DNA from: Lachnospiraceae bacterium KH1T2
GTDB taxonomy: Bacteria; Bacillota; Clostridia; Lachnospirales; Lachnospiraceae
Assembly: GCA_900114405.1 (NCBI GenBank)
Contig: FOSY01000001.1
Span: 186,001 to 250,000 of the forward strand
Direction: 5' to 3'
DNA: 64,000 nt
Part shown: positions 1 to 8,712 of the stretch, piece by piece
Position numbering within the stretch: the first letter of the stretch is position 1
Layout of the letters: the number at the start of each line of letters is the position of its first letter
Made by a program: the position numbers and the translations under genes
Notes under the pieces: generated by a model
Databases searched by the model: none
The model's input: the letters and a program-made list of their open reading frames with translations, nothing else
Told to the model about the DNA's origin: nothing

Positions 1-794
1 GACTCAATAGTTCTGCAGCTTGTAGTTCCTACACAAATGATACGGCCGCTGCCTGTACGCTTTGTTTCATTGATCGTATCAGCAGCTTCTTTTGAAACCA
101 TATAAAACTCACTGTGCATATGATGATTAAGCACATTTTCTTCCTTTACAGGTCTGAAAGTTCCAAGTCCCACATGAAGTGTAACGTAAACGAGCTTAAC
201 TCCTTTATCCTGAATCTTCTGAAGAAGCTCAGGTGTGAAGTGAAGTCCTGCTGTCGGCGCTGCTGCCGAACCGTCAAACTTAGCATATACTGTATTGTAT
301 CTGTCGCGGTCTGCAAGCTTATGTGTGATATATGGCGGAAGCGGCATTTCTCCAAGCTTATCAAGGATTTCCTCAAAAATTCCATCATAGTAGAATTTTA
401 CAAGTCTGTCGCCTTCCTCTACAATATCAACTATCTCAGCCTTAAGAAGACCATCTCCAAAAACTACTCTTGCTCCGACTCTGAGCTTCTTTCCCGGTCT
501 TACGATCGTCTCCCAGATATCATTTCCTTTATTTTTAAGAAGAAGTATCTCTACTGCAGCACCGGTGTCTTCCTTTACGCCAAGAAGTCTTGCAGGGATA
601 ACCTTTGTATTATTCATAACAAGGCAGTCACCCGGGTTAAGATAGTCTACGATATCATGAAAAATCTTGTGCTCGATTTCACCTGTTTTTTTATCAAGAA
701 CCATAAGCCTTGATGTATCACGCTTATCCAGAGGATCCTGCGCTATGAGTTCCTCCGGAAGATCATAATAAAAGTCTTTTTTTAATAATTCCAT
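1..794 (-). CDS. queA: S-adenosylmethionine:tRNA ribosyltransferase-isomerase, partial (3' end outside window)
   Basis: QueA transfers and isomerises the ribosyl group of SAM onto preQ1-modified tRNA to give epoxyqueuosine at the wobble base. About 264 N-terminal residues of a family of roughly 340 are present; the rest lies beyond base 1. The start reads [19 protein letters not shown], typical of the family, and the conserved segments [22 protein letters not shown] and HMHSEFY follow in order. The ATG at 792-794 is chosen because the QueA N terminus begins exactly there. It is separated from the ABC ATPase gene by about 100 bases and is probably transcribed in the same direction. No defect is visible. 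Confidence 0.93.
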   Translation of the reverse strand, partial: MELLKKDFYYDLPEELIAQDPLDKRDTSRLMVLDKKTGEIEHKIFHDIVDYLNPGDCLVMNNTKVIPARLLGVKEDTGAAVEILLLKNKGNDIWETIVRPGKKLRVGARVVFGDGLLKAEIVDIVEEGDRLVKFYYDGIFEEILDKLGEMPLPPYITHKLADRDRYNTVYAKFDGSAAAPTAGLHFTPELLQKIQDKGVKLVYVTLHVGLGTFRPVKEENVLNHHMHSEFYMVSKEAADTINETKRTGSGRIICVGTTSCRTIE

Positions 795-898
795 TTCTAT
801 TGCCTTCTAAATATAACTTAATTTATGTACCGATTTTCTATCTTACCACAATCCTTAGACAAAATGAAGAGAAATGCCGGTGAAGGAAATTTATGCGT

Positions 899-1654
899 TT
901 AATTTACAATACTGCAATATTTCATAACTTTTTCATACATTTTATCATCGAGGCCATAAAGTTCCTTTATAAGCCCTCTTTCTACGACTTTTCGCGGTGT
1001 CTCACACACTGTATTTCCATCTTCATAAACCAACAGCAGCCTGTCTGATACAGCCATTGCCAATTCAAGCTCATGAAGCGACATTATAACGCTCATACCT
1101 TCTTCCGCAAGTTCCTTTATGACATCCATAAGTTCCATGCGGTGACGTATATCCAAATATGATGTCGGCTCATCCATCACCAGAACTTCCGGAGTCTGGC
1201 ATATAGCTCTCGCAATGAGCGTTCTCTGCTTCTGTCCGTCACTCATATCAGAAAAATTTTTTTCAGTCAAATTTTCTATTTTCATGAGCTTCACAGCCCT
1301 GTCCATTTCTTTTTTATCACATTCAGAAAACAGGCCAAAGCCCTCTGTATATGGAAGCCTGCCTGCCAGCACCACATCACCTGCGGTCATCAGCTGCGGT
1401 GCTATACGCTCAGTTGTAACTATAGAAAGCTTCTTCGACATCTCCTTTAACGGAATATCTCTGATATCATCTTTTCCTATATAGACGCTTCCGCCCAGCA
1501 ATGAAAGCTGACCCGAAATGCTTTTTAACAGAGTAGATTTACCTCCGCCATTTGGTCCTATTAAAGAGATTATCTCACCTTTGGCGACCTTAATGTCGAC
1601 ATCTCTCACTATTATCTTTCTATTGTATCCGGCAGATACTTTTTCCAATCTCAT
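899..1654 (-). CDS. FecE/BtuD-type ABC transporter ATP-binding protein
   Basis: Cytoplasmic ATPase of an importer for iron-chelate, haem or corrinoid type substrates. Walker A (GPNGGGKST) is at residues 33-41. The signature is MSDGQKQR at about 137-144, a variant of LSGGQ in which Gly is replaced by Asp at the third position. Walker B with DEPTSYLD is near 160 and the switch histidine is in SLHELE near 193. At 251 residues the length is usual for the family. It is the last gene of a four-gene run behind a cobalamin riboswitch and starts 13 bases after the permease gene. Substrate cannot be read from the ATPase; context favours a corrinoid, cobalt or metalloporphyrin. Confidence 0.88.
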   Translation of the reverse strand: MRLEKVSAGYNRKIIVRDVDIKVAKGEIISLIGPNGGGKSTLLKSISGQLSLLGGSVYIGKDDIRDIPLKEMSKKLSIVTTERIAPQLMTAGDVVLAGRLPYTEGFGLFSECDKKEMDRAVKLMKIENLTEKNFSDMSDGQKQRTLIARAICQTPEVLVMDEPTSYLDIRHRMELMDVIKELAEEGMSVIMSLHELELAMAVSDRLLLVYEDGNTVCETPRKVVERGLIKELYGLDDKMYEKVMKYCSIVN

Positions 1655-1667
1655 TCTCAGACTTTCC

Positions 1668-2681
1668 TCAATTCCTATAATGCCTGTTTTTGATAATCAT
1701 AATTATGACTATAGGTGCTCCAAAAAGCGACGTTACTGCTGATATATTTATCTCTGTCGGTGCAAAAAGCTGTCGTGCCAACAGGTCGCTCGTCATACAG
1801 AATACTGAACCCGCTAAAAAAGAAGCAGGTATAAGTATCAATGGCTTTGAAGATTTAAGTACTTCCCTGACCAAAAACGGAACAGCTATTCCAATGAATG
1901 ATATCGGTCCCGCAAATGCCGTAACACAAGCGGAAAGGATGCTTGAAAGCATGATTATCAATATCCTGCACGCCTTTATATTCACGCCCATGCTTTTTGC
2001 ATATGTCTCACCAAGTCTGAAAGCATCAAGAGCCTTGCTTAGAAGCATGACAGCTGCAAAGCTTACTCCCACTATAATCGCAGAATATATAACTCCACTC
2101 ATATCTGCACCCGAAAAACTTCCCTGTGACCAGCTGTGAAGATTAACTATATCTGAATCATCAGCAAACGCTATCAAAAAATCAGTCACAGCACTGCAGA
2201 TGTATCCTACCATTATACCGGCAGCAAGCAGCGTCGCCATATTTCTGACTACTTTCGATATCATTATGATAAAGCCTGTAGCAAGAAGTGCTCCTGAAAA
2301 TGCCGCCAAAACAAGTAACAGATTTGAAGAATATCCTGTTTTCCCTACTACCACAACAAGTATAAGGGCTACCATCATTTTTGCACCAGACGATATTCCC
2401 AAAATATATGGTCCTGCTATAGGATTCGAAAAATATGTCTGAAGCAGGAAGCCGGAAACAGCAAGAGCTCCTCCGAGGAAAAAAGTCATAGCTGACCTCG
2501 GAAGCCTGATACTCGTGATAATTACGCGGATTTTCTCATCTCCCTCTCTGCTAAGCAAGACTTTAAAAACATCCTGTGGAGATATTTCAACATTTCCAAT
2601 ACAAATATTTGAAATAAAAGCAATGCCTGCCATTAATATCAAGATTACAAAAACAAGAATCGTACGTTTTTTACTTTTCAT
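1668..2681 (-). CDS. FecCD/BtuC-family ABC transporter permease
   Basis: Polytopic membrane permease of 337 residues, the usual FecCD/BtuC length, with about ten hydrophobic segments. Family landmarks include the early SIRLPR segment (an RLPR element typical of these permeases) followed by GGALAVSGFLLQTYFSNPIAGPYILG, and the late GPISFIGIAVPFLVR stretch. It probably forms a homodimeric channel with the ATPase encoded 13 bases downstream and receives substrate from the lipoprotein encoded just upstream (7-base gap). The tight spacing shows one transcript, which the upstream cobalamin riboswitch would shut down when B12 is plentiful. Confidence 0.88.
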   Translation of the reverse strand: MKSKKRTILVFVILILMAGIAFISNICIGNVEISPQDVFKVLLSREGDEKIRVIITSIRLPRSAMTFFLGGALAVSGFLLQTYFSNPIAGPYILGISSGAKMMVALILVVVVGKTGYSSNLLLVLAAFSGALLATGFIIMISKVVRNMATLLAAGIMVGYICSAVTDFLIAFADDSDIVNLHSWSQGSFSGADMSGVIYSAIIVGVSFAAVMLLSKALDAFRLGETYAKSMGVNIKACRILIIMLSSILSACVTAFAGPISFIGIAVPFLVREVLKSSKPLILIPASFLAGSVFCMTSDLLARQLFAPTEINISAVTSLFGAPIVIIMIIKNRHYRN

Positions 2682-2688
2682 CCGGAAC

Positions 2689-4188
2689 CTACTTCAGTTT
2701 ATAAAAGAAATCTGTATTTTCGCTTTCATTTGACACTATTTCGTGCAAATCGTATATTATCTTTCCCGCCTCATTAGCATACTGATAAAGCGACTTGTCC
2801 GTACACCACACTTTTCCTTCATAAATTGCCGGAAGTTTTTTGAATGTTGCATCCATTTCCATAAGCTTTTCAAGTGAAGCAGGTGCATCTTCAATAGCAG
2901 TATTATATATTATTATATCCGCCTCTGCTGCGTAATCATAAAACGCCTCTGTGCTTATAGTAAGCTGCGAAGAAGATGTTTCTACAGAGCCTTCATCAGC
3001 TGTAAGATATGTTCCTCCGGCAAGCTCGATCATCTTTGCAAGATAATCATTTTTCTTTCTAGTCACTATCTGATGATTTGAATTAAGAGAAAAAAACGCA
3101 ACCTTCTTGCCTGTCATTTCAGCTTTGTCAAAAGACTCAGCAAGCCGACACTGTTCATTAAATGAGCTTTCTGCTTTATCTTCTTTCTCAGTGAGAAGTC
3201 CATAAACCTTTACCCACTCACATCTGCCAAGCGGGCTGTCCTCATAGCTCGACCTGTCTATAAATACCGGTATACCAAGCTGTTCTATCTTTTCCTGTAC
3301 TTTTGGAGTATGAAGTATCATCGTACTTTCAACTGCAAGATTGATATTTTTTTCTACCATCATCTCGTAGTCAGGCGCACTGTACTTTCCTCCATATGTA
3401 ATCTCTCCGCTTTCCATCCCGGCTTTAGCCGACTCTATGTACCAATTATCCTTTTCTATACCAGAAAGAGAGATGTTCTCTACAGCAGAGATCGAGTCAA
3501 AATTACACATAGCAGCTGACGCAGCAAGATATATATTGTCGATAGGTCTCTGCAAAACTATGGTTTTAGAATCTATATCTTCAGGAGCTTTTTTCCCCTC
3601 CGGAACAAGCAGGTATCTTCTTCCATCGTTTACGGACAAACACGCAAAACCATCAGCATACCTATGAATCGCAAAGCACTTCGCATACTCATTTTTATCA
3701 GTTGAAATATAGTCCAGGCCTTCAAAATGAGGAGCGTCCAATGAAGTATTCTCCTCAATTCTCTCTGCCTCTTTTGCTGAATCAGTCGCAGTTTTCTTTG
3801 AATTGCCTTCATCAATATCGAATCTTATCGTATAGTCTATAAGATGCGGCTCACTCATTGCCGTAGTGTCAGCCTGTATATACATATCTTTCCCAAGCTC
3901 TGCAGGTATCTCAAATTCAGAGTTACCCTCAGTATTAATGGGATAATATGTCTTGCCGTCAACTATCATGTAGTCATAATGTGAACTGCTCCACACAATA
4001 TGCGCAGATACCTGACCGTTTTTAACTGTCACATCACACGGGCTTTCAATGTAAGCTCTGCCGCTTCCACCCTTTAAGCTAACAGATGCGGCATAATCTC
4101 CATCAGAAATTCTGCCGCATCCTGTTAAACATATTAATATGAGTAGAAGCAGTATACATATATTCTTTAATAACTGCTTTTGTTTCAT
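2689..4188 (-). CDS. ABC transporter substrate-binding lipoprotein with extra N-terminal domain
   Basis: Predicted surface lipoprotein of 499 residues. A hydrophobic signal ends in LTGC with the lipidated cysteine at residue 24. Residues about 30-125 form an extra domain (DGDYAASVSLKGGSGRA, then IVWSSSHYDYMIVDGK and PHLIDYTIRF) that looks like a beta-sandwich, perhaps NEAT-like; that comparison is inference. From about residue 185 the protein resembles FecB/BtuF-type binding proteins: an N-lobe, a helix region and a C-lobe with NDYLAKMIELAGGTYLT and the AADIIIYNT element. Standard members are about 320-380 residues, so the N-terminal addition is real. The gene starts 3 bases after the chelatase gene, whose product carries its own extra N-terminal domain, which suggests a shared ligand. 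Confidence 0.8.
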   Translation of the reverse strand: MKQKQLLKNICILLLLILICLTGCGRISDGDYAASVSLKGGSGRAYIESPCDVTVKNGQVSAHIVWSSSHYDYMIVDGKTYYPINTEGNSEFEIPAELGKDMYIQADTTAMSEPHLIDYTIRFDIDEGNSKKTATDSAKEAERIEENTSLDAPHFEGLDYISTDKNEYAKCFAIHRYADGFACLSVNDGRRYLLVPEGKKAPEDIDSKTIVLQRPIDNIYLAASAAMCNFDSISAVENISLSGIEKDNWYIESAKAGMESGEITYGGKYSAPDYEMMVEKNINLAVESTMILHTPKVQEKIEQLGIPVFIDRSSYEDSPLGRCEWVKVYGLLTEKEDKAESSFNEQCRLAESFDKAEMTGKKVAFFSLNSNHQIVTRKKNDYLAKMIELAGGTYLTADEGSVETSSSQLTISTEAFYDYAAEADIIIYNTAIEDAPASLEKLMEMDATFKKLPAIYEGKVWCTDKSLYQYANEAGKIIYDLHEIVSNESENTDFFYKLK

Positions 4189-4191
4189 ATT

Positions 4192-5856
4192 TTACTTTTT
4201 AATAACTTCTCCCGCATGTTCCACATAAAGCTTCTGTACATCAGCAATTCTGCCAAGACCGCTTATCTGGCAATCTACCTTCTCGAACGAACCGTCATTT
4301 GTAAATCCGCTCTTCCATGATTCCTCATCATCGCCTGCCATGTCGTTATTTGCATGATCACCTGCAACTACCATGAGTGGTCTCAATACGACATTCTTGT
4401 AACCAGCCTTCTTTACCTTTGCGATAATAGATTCAAGTGATGTATCCTCAGGCTCGCCTTCTACTGTACCAATGAATACATTATCATAGCCAAGCTTATC
4501 CATCTGGGACTGCATCTGGCTATATGTAACCTTTGCAGTATGTGATGTACCATGTCCCATGAATACAAATGCTGTGCCGTCCTTCTTTGCAGCTTCAAGG
4601 CTGTCAAACTTCGCACTCTTTACAGCTTCAGCTGTGATTGCCTTAGCAACAGCTTCCTTATCTCCATTTGTTTCTTCTGAATCTTTGCCAACCTCACCTA
4701 AAAGCGGCTCTGATACTTTAACACTTTCGAACTTATCCTTGTACTCATCAAGTGTACCAATAAGTTCATCGTACTCAGCACCATGCATAAGGTGTGTAGG
4801 CTGAACTACAAGATTCTTTACTCCATTATCTACCGCACGCTCTAAAGCCTGCTTAACGTTATCGATCTTTTCACCATCTCTTGCATATACGTGATTGATG
4901 ATGATCTGAGCTGTAAATGCCCTTCTTACTGACCAGTCCGGATAGGCTGCAGCAAGAGCCTTTTCGATACCTCCGATATCCTCAGCTCTTGAATCATTAA
5001 ATGATGTACCAAAGCTTACAACAAGAAGCTCATTTTCACCAATGTTATCTCCATTAAGTGCATCATCCTTTGAAGCATCACCTGTATCTCTTCCGAAGTA
5101 GTCAGGATCAGCATTTTCACCCTCTACAAGTTCTTTCTGCTTGTCGTCAAGTGCATCCCATGCTTTCTTTGCTTCTTCACACTTTTCATAAGTATCGTCT
5201 GTCCACTCCTGAACATAGATCTGATCTATAAGATCTGCAACGTGGTCTGCTGCCTCGTCACTTTCTTCTGCATCCTTTTCTTCTACATCAGAAACTGTAA
5301 CCTGATGATCATACCACTTACCCTTTGTGCCAACGAGAGCAAGTGCAAAAGGCTCATTGATTGCCGGAACAGGTACATCAAAGCCATTCACTTCCTCTGT
5401 GGTACCATCATCGTACTTAACAGTATCTGTTGTAGGCTGAAGAAGCTCTGCACCCTCTTTCTGAGCATCTTCTGCTGTACCTGGGAAAAGGTTAACAATA
5501 TTTTTAGATGTAAGAGAAATGTGAATTGTCATCTTACCGTCTTTTACAGTAAGAGTTCCCTTGTCATCATAAGCCTCATTTACATGAAACATGCTGCCAT
5601 CCGTAGTAAATTTTGCACTATAAACACCATCTGCAAGTGTTTCATTATCAGCCTCTTCACTTGAAGCCTCTGTGCTTGCAGCCTCTGTAACTGCAGTCTC
5701 TGATGATGCTTCTGAAGCCGCCTCTGTTGAAGCTGCAGTACTTGCTGCTTCACTAGCTGCTGTGCTTGCATTCGATGTACTCTGACTTGCACATCCTGAG
5801 ATCATTGCCAAAGTAAGTACTGATGACAAGATCAACGAAATAACTCTGTTTTTCAT
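4192..5856 (-). CDS. Exported CbiK-type (sirohydrochlorin cobaltochelatase family) lipoprotein
   Basis: Residues from about 275 onward match the CbiK anaerobic cobaltochelatase family: LLVVSFGTSFNDSR, QPTHLMHGAEYDEL and FMGHGTSHTAKVTYSQM carry the likely metal-binding histidines, and LRPLMVVAGDHANNDM closes the active-site half. Unlike cytoplasmic CbiK, it has a signal peptide with lipobox ISGC (Cys22), a low-complexity Ala/Ser/Glu linker (about 25-72), and an N-terminal domain (about 74-195). An acidic helix-rich spacer precedes the chelatase. The start is the ATG at 5854-5856, because an earlier in-frame ATG contains the GGAGG ribosome site. Surface location makes classic B12 synthesis unlikely; metal removal from or insertion into an external tetrapyrrole is inferred. 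Confidence 0.85.
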   Translation of the reverse strand: MKNRVISLILSSVLTLAMISGCASQSTSNASTAASEAASTAASTEAASEASSETAVTEAASTEASSEEADNETLADGVYSAKFTTDGSMFHVNEAYDDKGTLTVKDGKMTIHISLTSKNIVNLFPGTAEDAQKEGAELLQPTTDTVKYDDGTTEEVNGFDVPVPAINEPFALALVGTKGKWYDHQVTVSDVEEKDAEESDEAADHVADLIDQIYVQEWTDDTYEKCEEAKKAWDALDDKQKELVEGENADPDYFGRDTGDASKDDALNGDNIGENELLVVSFGTSFNDSRAEDIGGIEKALAAAYPDWSVRRAFTAQIIINHVYARDGEKIDNVKQALERAVDNGVKNLVVQPTHLMHGAEYDELIGTLDEYKDKFESVKVSEPLLGEVGKDSEETNGDKEAVAKAITAEAVKSAKFDSLEAAKKDGTAFVFMGHGTSHTAKVTYSQMQSQMDKLGYDNVFIGTVEGEPEDTSLESIIAKVKKAGYKNVVLRPLMVVAGDHANNDMAGDDEESWKSGFTNDGSFEKVDCQISGLGRIADVQKLYVEHAGEVIKK

Positions 5857-5901
5857 AAATTCCTCCATTTCGTACAGTCAATTCCTCGTGACTTTTGTAC
5901 A

Positions 5902-6072
5902 GCGATAGGCAGGTCTCCCGACTGATTGGCCGGTAACTTTGATTACCTAGTGTATGTTTCCTTCCCAGATATTTCCAGTGGACTGCAACCAGACTTCCAA
6001 AACACGGTGACGAGTTCGCGCAGGATTTTCACCTGCTTCCCTTTTCATCTATGAGCATAGACACCTAACGCA
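5902..6072 (-). promoter_or_regulatory. Cobalamin riboswitch
   Basis: Read on the minus strand, this stretch holds the marks of the cobalamin aptamer in order: GGGAAGCAGGTGAAAATCC, a CTGCGCG..CTCGTCACCGTG segment, a CAGTCCACTGG element, TGGGAAGG, and the 3' closing AGTCGGGAGACCTGCC. It ends about 45 bases ahead of the chelatase start, so it probably controls translation or early termination of the four-gene operon below it. The central CTCGTCACCGTG departs from the usual CCGCCACTG box, so this may be a variant class. Confidence 0.85.
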
Positions 6073-6089
6073 TTAATATTTTCCATGCT

Positions 6090-6119
6090 ATATAATAACA
6101 TATGACATAAACTATTCAA
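6090..6119 (-). promoter_or_regulatory. Putative sigma-A promoter of the cobalamin-riboswitch operon
   Basis: TTGAAT (minus strand, 6114-6119) lies 18 bases upstream of TTATAT (6090-6095), and transcription would start just before the riboswitch aptamer. The match is moderate. Confidence 0.45.
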
Positions 6120-6183
6120 GTCTCTTATATTGAGACTTGGCACAAACTCAGAAGTTGTATTCTTTTAAATGCCGCATGTATCA

Positions 6184-6236
6184 AAAAAGAGAGCTGAACA
6201 TGTCATGATATGATATCATAATATGCCAGCTCTCTT
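6184..6236 (-). terminator. Intrinsic terminator after pheT
   Basis: Minus-strand inverted repeat AGAGAGCTG ... CAGCTCTCT with a further AT-rich inner stem, followed by TTTTTT. It lies 27 bases after the pheT stop codon. Confidence 0.85.
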
Positions 6237-6262
6237 CATCATTATATTTATATTACCTGAGT

Positions 6263-8695
6263 TTATGAACGAAGCTCTATTCCAAGGCTTTCAAGTCCAT
6301 TAAGGATCTTCTTCATTGCTGCATTAACGTCGTTATCAGCAAGTGTCTTCTCCTTATCTCTAAAACTCAATGTATAGGCAATAGACTTAAATCCTTCCTT
6401 GACCTGTGCTCCTTCATAAATATCAAAGAGTGAATAATTCTCAAGAATCTTTCCACCGCGCTGCGCAAGCATAGCTTCGATCTGTCCTGCAAGGATATTC
6501 TTTGGAACAAGCATTGAAATATCACGTGTTACTGCAGGGAACTTTGCAATACCATTGAAGCGGCGAGCAAATGTAGCCTTTTCAACAACATCAAGCATAT
6601 CGATAACTGCTACATAAGCTTTAGTATTGAGGTCATAATTATCGCATACTTCAGGATGAACTTCTCCGAGGAAGCCGATAACCTTTCCATCATATATGAT
6701 ATTTGCCTGACGTCCCGGATGCATGTAAGGAAGTCCTGAATTAGGATCATACTCAGGATTAAGCTTAAGTCCTGCACGTGAAAGTACTTCCTCAACTACA
6801 CCCTTAAGTGTAAAGAAATCACCTTCACCATAGAAGCCAAGTGTAAGCTTCTCTCGCTCATCCGGAAGCTCTGTAAGCGGAAGAGCCTTTGGAAGATATA
6901 CTGAACCAAGCTCATAAAGCTTAACATTCTTATTACGACGATTATAGTTAAGTGCAAGTGAATTAAGCATTCCATTGAGAGTAAGTGTTCTCATTACTGA
7001 GAAATCTTCACCAAGCGGGTTAGAGATTTTAATTACCTGACGTTCTTTAGCATCCTCAGGAAGAAGAAGCTTGTCAAATACCTTCGGGCTCTCAAATGAA
7101 TAGCACATAGCCTCAGAGTAACCGGCAAACTCTACAACATCTCTTGTAACACCCTCTACTCTCATCTTGAATGAAAGTTTTCCTGCTGTTGCTCCGCTCT
7201 TAGGAAGAGTTGTAGGAATCTTATCATATCCAAAGAATCTTGCAACTTCCTCAGAAATATCTGCAAAACTCTTAAGATCCTGACGGAATGTAGGGCAGAT
7301 AAGCTCATTTTTAGCTTCATCGTAAACGATCTCAAGCGGCTTAAAGTAGCTGAGCATATCTTCTCTTGAAATATCAGTTCCAAGGAAATCATTTGTACGC
7401 TCAGGCTCAAATGGAATGCGAACAGGCTGAGGAAGCTCACCATGAACGTCTACTGCACCATTAAGAACAGTACCGCATCCAAGCTCTTCTACAAGAGCAC
7501 ATGCACGATTCATCGCATCCATTGCATTATTTGCGTCAAGTCCCTTCTCAAAGATTCCTGAAGCATCTGTACGGATTCCGATTCTCTTTGCTGACTTACG
7601 GATGTTTGGACCATTAAATGTTGCAGCTTCGAAGAGAACAGTCTTTACGTCAGATGTGATCATTGAGTTCTGACCGCCCATGATACCTGCGATACCGATC
7701 TCCTTCTCACCATCACAGATCATAAGCACATCACTGTCAAGCTTTCTTTCCTGACCATCAAGAGTAACGAATGTCTCGCCATCTTTCGCGCGGCGAACAA
7801 CGATCTCATTTCCTGCAACCGTTGAAAGATCATAAGCATGCATTGGCTGACCGTACTCAGTCATTACATAGTTAGTAATATCTACAAGATTATTGATAGG
7901 ACGGATTCCAGAGGCTCTAAGTCTCTTCTTCATCCACTCAGGAGATTCACCTATCTTAATATCCTTGACTACACGGCCTATATATCGTGTGCAAAGGTCA
8001 TCTGCTTCGATAGTAACCTTGATGTGGTCAGCTGACTTCTCTGAAGCATCTGCACCTGTCTCCGGAACTGCCGGAGGATTGAAAGGAAGTCTGAATGTTG
8101 CTGCAGCTTCTCTGGCAATACCAAGTACAGAATAGCAGTCTACACGGTTAGATGTTACTTCATACTCATGAATAGTATCATCAAGTCCAAGAGCATGTAT
8201 AGCATCATCTCCCGGCTTTACATCAGCGTCCTTAGGGAACACATAGATTCCATCTTCCGGTGCATCCGGAAATACCTCTCTAGAGCTTCCAAGCTCCTCG
8301 ATGCCGCACATCATACCAAATGATTCAACACCTCTGAGCTTGCCAGCCTTGATCTCGATACCATCTTCCGGAAGCGGACTTCCATCATGACCGCCTGCTA
8401 CCTTACCACCGTCAAGAACAGTTGGAACTCGATCACCAACACTAAGATTCTGCGCGCCTGTAACTATCTGAATCTTCTCAGCTCCGACATTTACCTGACA
8501 GATCCAGAGATGATCAGAGTCAGGATGCTTCTCCATTGACTCAACTTCACCTACTACGATCTTATCAAGATTTTTATCTAATGTAACAAAACCCTCTCCC
8601 TTAGTACCTGAGAGTGTCATTGCATCCATATATTCCTGTGCACTGCAATCAAGTCCCGGCACAAGGTCTTTGATCCAATTAAAAGATGTATTCAT
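6263..8695 (-). CDS. pheT: Phenylalanine--tRNA ligase beta subunit
   Basis: Large subunit of the alpha2-beta2 phenylalanyl-tRNA synthetase that charges tRNA-Phe. At 810 residues it is full length. The EMAP/OB-type tRNA-binding domain spans about 40-150 (VGEVESMEKHPDSDHLWICQV), followed by B3/B4 editing and B5 domains, a core with FRQDLKSFADISEEVARFFGYDKIP, and the C-terminal anticodon-binding FDX-ACB domain from about 715 (FNGIAKFPAVTRDISMLV). It follows pheS by 17 bases in the same operon, so both are controlled by the T-box upstream of pheS. No anomalies seen. Confidence 0.97.
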   Translation of the reverse strand: MNTSFNWIKDLVPGLDCSAQEYMDAMTLSGTKGEGFVTLDKNLDKIVVGEVESMEKHPDSDHLWICQVNVGAEKIQIVTGAQNLSVGDRVPTVLDGGKVAGGHDGSPLPEDGIEIKAGKLRGVESFGMMCGIEELGSSREVFPDAPEDGIYVFPKDADVKPGDDAIHALGLDDTIHEYEVTSNRVDCYSVLGIAREAAATFRLPFNPPAVPETGADASEKSADHIKVTIEADDLCTRYIGRVVKDIKIGESPEWMKKRLRASGIRPINNLVDITNYVMTEYGQPMHAYDLSTVAGNEIVVRRAKDGETFVTLDGQERKLDSDVLMICDGEKEIGIAGIMGGQNSMITSDVKTVLFEAATFNGPNIRKSAKRIGIRTDASGIFEKGLDANNAMDAMNRACALVEELGCGTVLNGAVDVHGELPQPVRIPFEPERTNDFLGTDISREDMLSYFKPLEIVYDEAKNELICPTFRQDLKSFADISEEVARFFGYDKIPTTLPKSGATAGKLSFKMRVEGVTRDVVEFAGYSEAMCYSFESPKVFDKLLLPEDAKERQVIKISNPLGEDFSVMRTLTLNGMLNSLALNYNRRNKNVKLYELGSVYLPKALPLTELPDEREKLTLGFYGEGDFFTLKGVVEEVLSRAGLKLNPEYDPNSGLPYMHPGRQANIIYDGKVIGFLGEVHPEVCDNYDLNTKAYVAVIDMLDVVEKATFARRFNGIAKFPAVTRDISMLVPKNILAGQIEAMLAQRGGKILENYSLFDIYEGAQVKEGFKSIAYTLSFRDKEKTLADNDVNAAMKKILNGLESLGIELRS

Positions 8696-8712
8696 TTTAC
8701 TTAAGCCTCCTC

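Noticed and set aside
5580..5792. Gln-rich minus-strand frame in the chelatase gene
   Set aside because: It is the frame-shifted reading of the Ala/Ser linker repeat and has no start signals.
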